From JANMOK01 sp031415055 (GTDB taxonomy: Bacteria > Pseudomonadota > Alphaproteobacteria > Rhodobacterales > Rhodobacteraceae): DNA of 64,000 bases. The notes under the pieces were generated by a model that ran no database searches, was not told the origin of the DNA, and saw nothing but the letters and a program-made list of their open reading frames with translations. Of this stretch, positions 49,599 to 57,988 are shown in pieces; position 1 is the stretch's first letter; each line of letters starts with the position of its first letter. Location: positions 1 to 64,000 of the forward strand of contig JANOQZ010000009.1 in the NCBI GenBank assembly GCA_031415055.1. Direction: 5' to 3'. A program made the translations under genes and the position numbers.

Positions 49599-50657
49599 AT
49601 GGCAACCAAGCAAGATGTGATTGTGATCGGCGCAGGCATATTTGGCCTGTGCTGCGCCTATGCCTGCCTTGAACGCGGATTGTCGGTTACGGTTCTGGAA
49701 CGAGATCAAGTTGGTGCCGGTGCCAGTGGTGGCATAGTTGGTGCTATGGCCCCATTTGTGCCGGATGGCTGGTCGGCCAAGAAGCAGTTTCAACTGGACG
49801 CTTTGCTGTCAGCGCAGGTCTATTGGGCCAAAATGGATGCCATCTCGGGGCTAAACTCTGGCTATGGTCGTGTTGGCCGCACGCAGCCGTTGAACAACGA
49901 CGCTGAACATACACGCGCCACTCGACGCAGCGAAGGAGCCAAGCAGCATTGGGGTGCCAATGCCCGTTGGTGGGTCGAAAATGGCGCGATCCACGACGAT
50001 TTGACCGCGCGAATTCACCCTGCGAAAGCCTGCCAATCTTTGGCGCAGGCGTTCCGTTTGCGCGGTGGGAATCTTGTTGAGTATACCGAACTGATCGCAC
50101 TAAACGACGGACAAGTCAGCACAAAGTCCGGCATCTATACCGCGCGTTCAATCATCATGGCAGCCGGATTTGAAACGTTCCAATTGCTGGAACCCTTTCT
50201 GGGTGCAGGTTCCGGCACGGGAGTCAAAGGGCAGGCGATGTTGGTGCGGCCACCCAATAGTTTTGCCAAGCACATCATTCAGACCGATAGCCTATATCTG
50301 GTGCCCCATTTCGATGGCACATTGGCGATTGGGTCAACCAGCGAGGATCATTGGAGCGACCTTGGCACCGATGACAAACTGCACGCGCTTTTTGCCGCTG
50401 CCACGGAGCTTTTCCCAGAGCTTGCCGATGCCAAAATCCTGACTCGCTGGGCCGGCATCCGCCCAAAAGCGCGTGGCCGCGATGCGATGGTTGGCCGCAT
50501 TTCCAGTACGAATTCGCTATTTGTCGCCACCGGCGGTTTCAAAACGGCGTTCGGAATTGCACATGAAGTTGGTCGCGCAATGGCGCAAATGATCCTCAGT
50601 GAACCGGTCAATCTTCCGTCAAGTTTCCGCCCTGAATATCACCGCGTGAAAACATGA
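49599..50657 (+). CDS. FAD-dependent oxidoreductase (DadA/MnmC C-domain-like)
   Basis: A 352-aa flavoprotein with a dinucleotide-binding VIVIGAGIFGLCCAYACLE motif (residues 7-25), GAGASGGIVGAMAPF (near 43), a central GTGVKGQAMLVRP and a C-terminal GIRPKARGRDAMVG / VATGGFKTAFGIAHEVG. This is the DadA/glycine-oxidase/MnmC-oxidase family. Its divergent pairing with mnmD suggests the tRNA-modifying oxidase that removes the carboxymethyl group from cmnm5s2U, but an amino-acid oxidase is possible. The start is ATG 49599; the frame open to 49491 overlaps the mnmD 5' end. The last 50 nt overlap the next convergent gene. Confidence 0.8.
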   Translation: MATKQDVIVIGAGIFGLCCAYACLERGLSVTVLERDQVGAGASGGIVGAMAPFVPDGWSAKKQFQLDALLSAQVYWAKMDAISGLNSGYGRVGRTQPLNNDAEHTRATRRSEGAKQHWGANARWWVENGAIHDDLTARIHPAKACQSLAQAFRLRGGNLVEYTELIALNDGQVSTKSGIYTARSIIMAAGFETFQLLEPFLGAGSGTGVKGQAMLVRPPNSFAKHIIQTDSLYLVPHFDGTLAIGSTSEDHWSDLGTDDKLHALFAAATELFPELADAKILTRWAGIRPKARGRDAMVGRISSTNSLFVATGGFKTAFGIAHEVGRAMAQMILSEPVNLPSSFRPEYHRVKT

Positions 50658-51549
50658 CTTTGGCAAGACGCCCGTCGATCACGACCAAACCCAGCGCAAT
50701 CAACGCAAACCCGGCATAGGCGGTTTGCGGCAGTGCTTCGTCTAAAACCACGGCGCCCAACACAACTGCGACCGGCACGACCATCAATGTCACTTGCATC
50801 AGATTTCCCGCCCCTGCCAAAGCCATGACCCGATAGGCCAAGACAAAGGCCAAAGCCGTTGCAAAAATTGAAATATAGCCAATCGCTGCAATCACATCCC
50901 AACCGGGAATGGCTTTGGGTACGCCATCAATCACCAACGCCATCGGCAAGACCGCAACGCTTGATGCGGTCAACATAAGCGTCGCCGATGTCACCGGATC
51001 GATACCAACCAACATCCGCCGCCCCCAACTGCCCGCCAAACCATAGGACAGCGAGGATGCCAAAATCGCCACCTGTGCCAGTGAGCGCAGATCGAAATGA
51101 CGGAGCGTTTCCAATCCCATAACAACTGCAACACCGGCAAACCCCAACAAGACGCCGCCCAACTTTCGTCCGGTCATCCGCTCATCCGGCAAGAATATCG
51201 CCGCGACAATAATGCCAAATAACGCTGTTGTGGCGTTCAAGATCGAGGCCAAGCCGCTTTCTATTTGGATTTGTCCCCAAGCAATCAGGCTGAAAGGAAT
51301 GACGTTTTGCAGCAGTCCCATTACCAGAAATGCCACATAAATCCGTGGATTTTTCGGTAAGTCGACCCCACGCCACAGCGCAAATATCCATAAAGCAATC
51401 GCTGCCAGACCAACGCGCAAAGCGACGATTGTGAAAACCGGCAGTTCTCGCAGGGCAACAGCAAACGACAGAAACGAGCCGCCAAAGATGAAGGCCAGCA
51501 GCATCAACAGCACCCAAGAGGTCAGTGAAATGGATTTTTGGTTTGCCAT
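50608..51549 (-). CDS. EamA/DMT-family transporter (second)
   Basis: A 313-aa polytopic protein with ten helices in two EamA repeats. It opens WVLLMLLAFIFGGSFLSFAVA (as helix 1), with LNATTALFGIIVAAIFLPDERM (helix 4 and the DE-R loop) in the first repeat and GDVVLDEALPQTAYAG-like sequence in the second. The substrate is unknown. It is not closely similar in wording to the EamA protein at 47980. Its 3' end overlaps that of the FAD oxidoreductase by 50 nt in convergent orientation. Confidence 0.87.
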   Translation of the reverse strand: MANQKSISLTSWVLLMLLAFIFGGSFLSFAVALRELPVFTIVALRVGLAAIALWIFALWRGVDLPKNPRIYVAFLVMGLLQNVIPFSLIAWGQIQIESGLASILNATTALFGIIVAAIFLPDERMTGRKLGGVLLGFAGVAVVMGLETLRHFDLRSLAQVAILASSLSYGLAGSWGRRMLVGIDPVTSATLMLTASSVAVLPMALVIDGVPKAIPGWDVIAAIGYISIFATALAFVLAYRVMALAGAGNLMQVTLMVVPVAVVLGAVVLDEALPQTAYAGFALIALGLVVIDGRLAKVMFSRGDIQGGNLTED

Positions 51550-51701
51550 AATCTGCGACTAACAAATGGCATGGAGTTTAGCCACCCGGATCGTGTGTAT
51601 TGGTGCAATTCGCGCCAAAGCATCAGTCCAGTTTCCATGTTGCCTTGTCCGCTCGAATACCGTCCTTTACCCATAATTGGGTCGATTGAACGGGGGATAG
51701 C

Positions 51702-52325
51702 ATGCTCAAACTTTACGCACGAAAAGGTGCCGGGTCCGATGCGGTCGAAGCGCTGTTGGCCGTTGCCAACGTTCGGCACGCGGTTGAGTATCTGGTCAAG
51801 GGGTCGGACGGATATAATCCGCCTGAATTTCGCCAGATCAACCCGCGCGGCGAAGTGCCGACATTAGTGCTGGCGGATGGCAGCGTGGTGACCGAAAGCG
51901 CCGCGATAATGATCTATTTGGCTGACATGTATCCCGCGGCCAAGATGGCACCGGCACTGTCATCGCCCCTGCGTCCGGCGTATCTACGATGGATGCTTTT
52001 CCTCGCCGCCGCGTCCTACATCGATGCGCTGCTTAGCTCCTATCCGCACCGCTATTCCGCGGACCTCAGCGCGGCGCCGGGGATTAAGGCGCAGGCGTTG
52101 CTGGCGGCAGATCGCGACTATTCAATCCTGTCCAACGCCGTCGGCGACGGGCCATTTGTGTTGGGCAATACGATGTCGGCGGTCGACATTTACGCGGCCA
52201 TGCTGATCAGTTGGGCCGATAACGTGCCAGACTTACTGGCGCGGCATGCGAACTTGCGGACACTTTGCACGCAAGTCATGGCCGTGCCCGCAATCGCAAA
52301 AGTTTGGTCCCACGTCGATTTCTAG
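51702..52325 (+). CDS. Glutathione S-transferase family protein
   Basis: A 207-aa GST. The thioredoxin-like N-terminal domain holds the glutathione-site NPRGEVPTLVLADGSVVTES (near residues 47-66) and AIMIYLADMYP. The C-terminal helical domain has DIYAAMLISWADNVP (near residue 165). A GGGGGAT ribosome site lies 8 nt before the ATG. It is monocistronic, between a divergent transporter and the convergent cysteine synthase gene (2-nt gap). Its substrate cannot be inferred. Confidence 0.9.
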   Translation: MLKLYARKGAGSDAVEALLAVANVRHAVEYLVKGSDGYNPPEFRQINPRGEVPTLVLADGSVVTESAAIMIYLADMYPAAKMAPALSSPLRPAYLRWMLFLAAASYIDALLSSYPHRYSADLSAAPGIKAQALLAADRDYSILSNAVGDGPFVLGNTMSAVDIYAAMLISWADNVPDLLARHANLRTLCTQVMAVPAIAKVWSHVDF

Positions 52326-52327
52326 TT

Positions 52328-53377
52328 TTACGCCGCCACCGGAAACTGCAATCCCGGCGTCGAGAGTGATATCCCAGCCTCTTCCTCGCTCATTTCCGCC
52401 AAAACATCGCCAAACAACGGAGTGCTAAGATAACGCTCGCCGGTATCGGGCAACATGCACAATATGTTGGCCCCCGGTTTGGCCGTCGCGCAAACTTGCA
52501 GCGCCCCGGCGAATGTCGCACCGGAACTGATACCAACAAAGATACCTTCTTTCTGCGCCAAATCCTTGCTGCATTTCATCGCGTCGGCATTGGAAATCGT
52601 CAGGATCTGCTCAATCCCGCCCGACTTCACCGCGTCTTCGGTCAATTGCGGCACGAAATCCGGGCTCCAACCCTGCATCGGATGCGGTTTCCACGCCGGG
52701 TTCGCAGCAGACGGCGATCCATCGGAGTTGCGTGCCTGCTTTTCACCCGCCGTCAACATCGGCGCTTCGGAGGGTTCACAAACCACGATCTTGGTCTTGG
52801 GAGAGTCCTTTGCCAGCACCCGCTTCACACCTTTCAACGTGCCCCCGGTGCCAAAGCCCGTCACCCAATAATCCAAACTTCCGTCTGGAAAATCCTGTAA
52901 TATTTCGACCGCAGTTGTCGCCGAATGAATATCGGGATTTGCCTCATTCTCAAACTGCCGAGTCAGGAACCAGCCGTGTTTTGCCGCCAGTTCCTCGGCC
53001 TTGCGAACCATGCCAACGGCGCGACCGGCTGCCGGGGTTAGCACAACTTTGGCCCCCAAGAAACGCATCAACTTGCGCCGCTCCACGCTGAACGTCTCCG
53101 ACATCGTCACCACCAGCGGGTAACCCTTGGCGGCACAGACCATTGCCAGACCAATGCCGGTGTTGCCGCTGGTGGCTTCAACAACGGTTTGGCCGGGCTT
53201 CAGTTCGCCCGACTTTTCTGCTGCTTCGATCACCCCCAACGCCAGCCGGTCTTTGACCGAACCCAATGGGTTGAACGCTTCGATCTTCACGAACAAATTC
53301 ACCCCCGCCGGAGCCAGTCTGTTTATCCGCACCACCGGCGTATTGCCGATCGTGCCAAGTATGTTCGCGTATTTCAT
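52328..53377 (-). CDS. cysK: Cysteine synthase A (O-acetylserine sulfhydrylase)
   Basis: A 349-aa PLP enzyme. The lysine that binds PLP is in FNPLGSVKDRLA (near residue 44), followed by VEATSGNTGIGLAMV (near 66), GFGTGGTLKGV (near 180) and the C-terminal SSGATFAGAL (near 273). It makes cysteine from O-acetylserine and sulfide. The length is slightly above the 310-320 aa of enterobacterial CysK, with an extra segment around residues 212-235 as in many alphaproteobacterial enzymes. It may be co-transcribed with the thioredoxin-like gene 15 nt upstream. Confidence 0.93.
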   Translation of the reverse strand: MKYANILGTIGNTPVVRINRLAPAGVNLFVKIEAFNPLGSVKDRLALGVIEAAEKSGELKPGQTVVEATSGNTGIGLAMVCAAKGYPLVVTMSETFSVERRKLMRFLGAKVVLTPAAGRAVGMVRKAEELAAKHGWFLTRQFENEANPDIHSATTAVEILQDFPDGSLDYWVTGFGTGGTLKGVKRVLAKDSPKTKIVVCEPSEAPMLTAGEKQARNSDGSPSAANPAWKPHPMQGWSPDFVPQLTEDAVKSGGIEQILTISNADAMKCSKDLAQKEGIFVGISSGATFAGALQVCATAKPGANILCMLPDTGERYLSTPLFGDVLAEMSEEEAGISLSTPGLQFPVAA

Positions 53378-53392
53378 GTGCAGCCCCCAAAT

Positions 53393-54088
53393 TTACATCG
53401 CTAGCAGTTTGTCCAATTCACCCTTGAATTCATCCCAAGGCATATTGCTAAACTTGGTACCATTTAGAATGAACGTCGGCGTTCCTTCAACCTTATCCGC
53501 ATCGAAATTCTTTTGAAACTCGGCGACCAATGCTTCGGCCATCGGCTGGTCCTGAATGCAGCTTTCCATCTGCGCGTCGGTCAAACCGGTCTGCCGCCCC
53601 AAAGCATACATCGCATCGACGATTTCTTTCGGGCTTTCTTTGCTTGCCCAATCGGCCTGGTTGGCAAACAGCAAATCCGCCAAGCCGAAATAGCGCAACC
53701 CGCCTTCGCAGCGGGCAAGCATGCCGGCCCACAGGCCAAGTCGGTCAAAGTAGACCTCGCGGTAGACAAATTTGATCTTGCCGGTGTCGATGTATTCAGC
53801 CTTCAACAAAGGAAAAACGTCGTTGCTGAATGCCGCGCAGTGCGGGCAGGTGAACGAGCCGTATTCAATCACCGTCACCGCAGCATCAGGGTTGCCAAGG
53901 AACATTTCCTTGACTTCGGGCACAGGTGCCGCCGGATCAGCCGCAGGTGCCGCATCTTCAGCAAAGGCTTGCATCGAAATCTGCGTTTGGCCGGGGCGGG
54001 CATTCAATTGCCAGCCAACCACACCAGCGGCGCATGCGGCCAACGCCGCCAGTAACAGATTGCGGCGATTCAACACATTTTTTGTCAT
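53393..54088 (-). CDS. DsbA-family thiol oxidoreductase, exported
   Basis: A 231-aa protein with an N-terminal export signal (NRRNLLLAALAACAAGVVGW; an RR pair is present). The DsbA/thioredoxin fold carries the CPHC active site in GSFTCPHCAAFSND (near residue 80) and a cis-proline loop in GTPTFILNGT (near 205). It should oxidise or isomerise protein thiols in the periplasm. It overlaps the upstream DUF721 gene by 4 nt (ATGA). Confidence 0.92.
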   Translation of the reverse strand: MTKNVLNRRNLLLAALAACAAGVVGWQLNARPGQTQISMQAFAEDAAPAADPAAPVPEVKEMFLGNPDAAVTVIEYGSFTCPHCAAFSNDVFPLLKAEYIDTGKIKFVYREVYFDRLGLWAGMLARCEGGLRYFGLADLLFANQADWASKESPKEIVDAMYALGRQTGLTDAQMESCIQDQPMAEALVAEFQKNFDADKVEGTPTFILNGTKFSNMPWDEFKGELDKLLAM

Positions 54089-54627
54089 TCTATCGTCTTT
54101 CCTGTCGATTGAAATTTTGGCCGTGCCAACACGCTTCGGCCTAGTTGGTCTAGCGCTGCCCGCAAGCCGCTATCGCCGATCTTGCTTAGCGCCGAATTTA
54201 TGTCGGTATCCGTTATTGCGGGCGGCTCCTTTGGCACAAAGGCCGCTGCTTCTTCGGCAAAGCCGGTCGCCGACGTTTGTGTCAACTTGATGCGCGAAAT
54301 GGCGTTGTAGCCATAACACGCATTCACCCGATCTTTAATCGTTGGCAGTTGCATTTGCACCTGCGGCGCGTAAGCCCCATCAGCTAGCAAGATCAACGTA
54401 GCACCCAATCCGCCTGCTGCATGGGTTACCGAAACTGGCCTTGTCATCGCGGCAGTGTCGGCCCCGGCAATCTCGGCCCAATGGGTGAGCAACCGCGTCT
54501 CGGCAAAGCCGCGCTTTTCCGCGCTTGTTCGAAGTTTAGCGCCCAACAATCCACCGGCGTGCACAAAACCCTTGGCCAAGGGTTGCCCCTTGCCTTTTGT
54601 GCGGCCTATGTCAGGTTTCTGAGCCAT
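54085..54627 (-). CDS. DUF721 (DciA-like) protein
   Basis: A 180-aa protein with the DUF721 domain in its first half: LLTHWAEIAG (near residue 46), then GATLILLADGAYAPQVQMQ (near 75-93) and a following INACYGY-like helix (VNACYGYNAISRI). DciA proteins of this family help load the replicative helicase DnaB in bacteria lacking DnaC; alphaproteobacterial members are less studied. The C-terminal part is variable and probably flexible. It is coupled by a 4-nt overlap to the DsbA-like gene and divergent from mutY (83-nt gap). Confidence 0.85.
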   Translation of the reverse strand: MAQKPDIGRTKGKGQPLAKGFVHAGGLLGAKLRTSAEKRGFAETRLLTHWAEIAGADTAAMTRPVSVTHAAGGLGATLILLADGAYAPQVQMQLPTIKDRVNACYGYNAISRIKLTQTSATGFAEEAAAFVPKEPPAITDTDINSALSKIGDSGLRAALDQLGRSVLARPKFQSTGKTIE

Positions 54628-54710
54628 GTGTCCTTTACCAAGCCTTAACGCCTTTTACGCTGATGAGTTAACTTTTGGCACCCTGAATGCAACATTGCGG
54701 GACATAAATC

Positions 54711-55715
54711 TTGCGTGAGCAGTCAGTTGTATTCGCCGAGGTTTTGTTGACTTGGTATGACCGAAATGCACGGGCAATGCCCTGGCGGATGCCGCCGAAT
54801 TCGTCGCAACGCCCGAATCCCTATCACGTCTGGCTGTCGGAGGTGATGTTGCAGCAAACCACGGTTGCCGCAGTTGACAGTTACTTTCGCAAATTCATCG
54901 CTCACTGGCCCGAAGTTTTCGCACTGGCTGCAGCCAACGAGGAAGCAGTCATGTCGGCTTGGGCCGGGCTTGGTTATTACGCCCGTGCGCGAAACTTGTT
55001 GAAATGTGCAAAAGCGGTGGCCGAACTGGGTGCTTTTCCGCAAACCGAGGCGGGGTTGCGCCAACTTCCCGGCATCGGCCCTTACACCGCCGCCGCGATT
55101 GCCGCGATAGCTTTTGACCAAAAGGCGACAGTTGTGGACGGCAATGTCGAACGGGTGATGGCGCGCTATTTCGCCGAGGCTGAAACCTTGCCCATGGTCA
55201 AGCCAAAGCTGCACTACCATGCCGCGAAGCTGACGCCCAAATCACGCCCCGGCGATTATGCGCAAGCGGTGATGGACCTTGGCGCGACAATCTGCACGCC
55301 GCGCAACCCGGCCTGCGGCATATGCCCGGTTAGTGACACCTGCCTAGGCCGCGCCAAAGGCATCACCGCTTTACTACCCAATCGCGTCGCCAAACCCGCC
55401 AAACCCATTCGAATCGGCCAAGTCTGGATCGAGGCCAGACGCGACGGTTCCCTCGTCACCCAGATTCGCCCCAAATCCGGCCTGCTTGGCGGCATGCTTG
55501 GCCTGCCGACGGCGGGTTGGGATGGTTCGCTTTCCGATCCGCCCGAGGGCAACTGGCAAACCATTGGCGAAGTGCGCCACACATTCACGCACTTCCACCT
55601 GCGCCTTGTCGTGCAGCGCAATGATAGTGCCATCGACAACTCGAAACTGGACATCTCTGCTTTTCCAACTTTGTTTCGCAAAGCCCTGCTCCTTGCCCTA
55701 GCGAACATGGCTTGA
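54711..55715 (+). CDS. mutY: A/G-specific adenine glycosylase
   Basis: A 334-aa base-excision enzyme that removes adenine mispaired with 8-oxoguanine. The catalytic glutamate is in SEVMLQQTTVAAV (near residue 43). The HhH-GPD motif is LPGIGPYTAAAIAAIAF (near 118) with VDGNVERVMAR. The iron-sulfur cluster cysteines are in CTPRNPACGICPVSDTC (near 195-212). A C-terminal NUDIX-like domain follows (LLGGMLGLPTAGW near 262; HTFTHFHL). The start is TTG at 54711, because a TAA lies 6 nt upstream in frame and no later start would keep the first helix. Confidence 0.95.
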   Translation: MREQSVVFAEVLLTWYDRNARAMPWRMPPNSSQRPNPYHVWLSEVMLQQTTVAAVDSYFRKFIAHWPEVFALAAANEEAVMSAWAGLGYYARARNLLKCAKAVAELGAFPQTEAGLRQLPGIGPYTAAAIAAIAFDQKATVVDGNVERVMARYFAEAETLPMVKPKLHYHAAKLTPKSRPGDYAQAVMDLGATICTPRNPACGICPVSDTCLGRAKGITALLPNRVAKPAKPIRIGQVWIEARRDGSLVTQIRPKSGLLGGMLGLPTAGWDGSLSDPPEGNWQTIGEVRHTFTHFHLRLVVQRNDSAIDNSKLDISAFPTLFRKALLLALANMA

Positions 55716-55730
55716 GCGGACCGCGGCAAA

Positions 55731-56855
55731 ATGCGACAAAACCCCATGTCCAAAACCAATTCCGATCTGATTGCCGCGCTGCCGTTTCTTATGCCCATGG
55801 CCAATGTGCCGATCCTGTTTGCCGCCGCCAGCTTTGGCGGTTGGACGCTGTGGATCGCGCCGTTTTATGGCATCATCCTCAGTTCTTTGATGGACCGAAT
55901 ATTTGGCGAAAACCAAGCTAACCTCGACCCGCAAACACCGGACGCCGAATTGTTCTGGCGTCGGCTGATTGTGCTTATCTGGCTGCCCTTGCAAGTTGCC
56001 ATCCTGATCTTCACCCTCTATGCCGCCACCCATTTTGCCCATCTCAATTGGCACGAACGACTGTTCCTGATGGTCGAAACCGGGCTGATCACCGGTGCCG
56101 TTGGCATCGTTTTTGCGCATGAATTGATCCATCAGAAGAACCGTTGGGAACAAAGGCTGGGCGAGTGGCTGCTGATCACAGTGCTGTATGGCCATTTCAA
56201 ATCGGAGCATGTGATCGTGCATCACCGCCATGTCGGCACCCCGCGCGACCCGGTGACGGCGCGTTACAACGAAAGTTTTTATTACTTTTTCGCCCGGGTC
56301 CTGCCAGGTTGTTTGGTGTCGGCATGGGGTGCCGAGAAGGAGCGGTTGGCGATGAAAACCCTGCCCGTCTGGCACCCATCCAACCCGTTCTGGCGTTACG
56401 GAATTGGCCAAACCCTGATGTTGATTGCCGCTTGGGCCATCGGCGGCTGGCCGGGGGTTGGGTATTTCATCCTGCAAGCCTTTATCGCCATCATGGTGTT
56501 GGAGCAGGTGAACTACACCGAGCATTACGGACTTACCCGCCAGTTAATGCCCAACGGCAAATACGAACCCGTGCGCCCGCACCATTCGTGGAACGCCGCG
56601 CATCGCATTACCAACTATCTACTGATCAATCTGCAGCGCCATTCCGACCACCATTCACGGCCTGACCGACGCTATCCGCTGCTGCAAACCTATTCTGCCA
56701 GCGACGCGCCGCAATTGCCCTATGGCTATCCCATCATGACGGCGATGTCGTTCAACCCATGGCTTTGGCGACGGGTGATGAACAAACGGGTGCGACAATG
56801 GCGGAAAGATCACTATCCTGAGGTGAGCGATTGGAATAATCTTGCCAGAGAATAA
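55731..56855 (+). CDS. alkB: Alkane 1-monooxygenase (AlkB-type, integral membrane di-iron)
   Basis: A 374-aa membrane hydroxylase with four to six hydrophobic segments. All the histidine boxes of the AlkB family are present: HELIHQKNRWEQ (near residue 125), HVIVHHRHVGTP (near 162), NYTEHYGL (near 262) and LQRHSDHHSRP (near 305). The box LQRHSDHH is a hallmark of true alkane hydroxylases rather than fatty-acid desaturases. It would hydroxylate terminal carbons of medium or long alkanes using rubredoxin electrons. No rubredoxin gene is fused or adjacent. An ATG at 55746 is an alternative start. Confidence 0.93.
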   Translation: MRQNPMSKTNSDLIAALPFLMPMANVPILFAAASFGGWTLWIAPFYGIILSSLMDRIFGENQANLDPQTPDAELFWRRLIVLIWLPLQVAILIFTLYAATHFAHLNWHERLFLMVETGLITGAVGIVFAHELIHQKNRWEQRLGEWLLITVLYGHFKSEHVIVHHRHVGTPRDPVTARYNESFYYFFARVLPGCLVSAWGAEKERLAMKTLPVWHPSNPFWRYGIGQTLMLIAAWAIGGWPGVGYFILQAFIAIMVLEQVNYTEHYGLTRQLMPNGKYEPVRPHHSWNAAHRITNYLLINLQRHSDHHSRPDRRYPLLQTYSASDAPQLPYGYPIMTAMSFNPWLWRRVMNKRVRQWRKDHYPEVSDWNNLARE

Positions 56856-56873
56856 CCAAACCTCCGCTAGCTC

Positions 56874-57725
56874 TCATTTGGAGTCGATGCCGTGGCTGCG
56901 CGTATAAGCTGAGGCTTGTGGCGGCTGCCAATTGTGAAGCGGCGTTTCGGGCCGGAAAACTTCGACCAGCAAGGGAAAACAGGCTGCCAAGTCTGAAGAA
57001 TGCTCGGCACTGCAATCCCCACCGGGGCAGGCAGAAAGCGCCCCCAAAAGGTCAACTTCAGCGAAAAATTCGATATAGTCCCCCGGTCGCACCGGGCTGG
57101 CTTTCATGAAATATTGGCCGGTGTCGCGGGTGAAGCCGGTGCACATGAAGACGTTGAGCACATCGTGGATATGTGTTTCTGCCGTGTTCAGGGGCAAGCC
57201 GGTTTCGGCAGCCAAGGCGCGGGTCAGGTTGGAATGGCAGCAGTGGTGGTAGTCTGTGCCGGTGAGCATATGGTGCGTGTAGGGATCACATCTTGTGCCG
57301 ATGACATCGTGGACCGAGCCACCGTCGTTGTCGATGCCGTACCAATCGAGCGTATCCTCGGTGACGGTTGCCATTGGGCGCAAATGTGGAAATGTCGACC
57401 ACATGCGGTCGCCCGTGGTCAGGTGGGTGCCGTGCAAAGCGCGGGTTTTGCCAGAGTAGAAGCGTTCTGCCAGGTCATTCGCGTTCCACAGGTTGAGGTC
57501 GCCGACCTGCGGGCCTTCGATCGCGGTGATGCGAAAGAAATGCCCGGCGGGAACGTGGAAGCAGCGGGCTTGGCGGGGTGGAATCAAAGTTTCGCCGGTT
57601 TTCGTCGCGGCGTCGCGGGCGGTTTGGTAAGCGGCCAGATCGGGTATTGGTAGGGTTTCGGTGGGGTAGCAGATGACCGGGCGGGCGGAGCGGCGTTTGT
57701 TGGCATCGGCGGGTTGCTGGAACAT
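56874..57725 (-). CDS. DUF1989 (urea carboxylase-associated) family protein
   Basis: A 283-aa protein. It has the DUF1989 pattern: HVPAGHFFRI (near residue 56), GPQVGDLNLWNAND (near 69-82), TGDRMWSTFP (near 103), and a cysteine/histidine-rich metal-site candidate DYHHCCHSNL (near 160) with VLNVFMCTGF (near 187). Proteins of this family act in urea or guanidine-related metabolism in some bacteria, but here no urea carboxylase gene is nearby. The start is ATG 57725; the frame open to 57752 adds nine residues. It is convergent with alkB (19-nt gap). Confidence 0.82.
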   Translation of the reverse strand: MFQQPADANKRRSARPVICYPTETLPIPDLAAYQTARDAATKTGETLIPPRQARCFHVPAGHFFRITAIEGPQVGDLNLWNANDLAERFYSGKTRALHGTHLTTGDRMWSTFPHLRPMATVTEDTLDWYGIDNDGGSVHDVIGTRCDPYTHHMLTGTDYHHCCHSNLTRALAAETGLPLNTAETHIHDVLNVFMCTGFTRDTGQYFMKASPVRPGDYIEFFAEVDLLGALSACPGGDCSAEHSSDLAACFPLLVEVFRPETPLHNWQPPQASAYTRSHGIDSK

Positions 57726-57872
57726 GGCGGACCTTGGGCATGGGGCGTGCAAGCCCTCACCCTACATTGCAATGCGTGGCGAGGGCCAGTAATGAGGCGG
57801 TATCGCTCGTAGATAAAGGAGGGCTGGAGTGGAAACCTTGTTTTGTCATCCTCGACAGCCCGGACCCGATTT

Positions 57873-57898
57873 AGCCCTGCAAGCGCGATTGCAGGGCT
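57873..57898. promoter_or_regulatory. Strong hairpin in the leader region of the ABC-F gene
   Basis: AGCCCTGCAA and TTGCAGGGCT form a perfect 10-bp stem with a 6-nt GCGCGA loop, 91 nt upstream of the ABC-F start codon. It has no T-run. It could be a repeat element, a terminator for something upstream, or an attenuator-like structure; antibiotic-responsive ABC-F genes often carry attenuators. The 263-bp gap otherwise shows no coding sequence. Confidence 0.45.
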
Positions 57899-57988
57899 GA
57901 CCACAGGCGGTAGTATCGACCGATCAGGTTAGCTCGTTTTGGGGTGTTCGCACCCGCAAATGCCCCCTTGGGCCGACGAGGTTAGACC

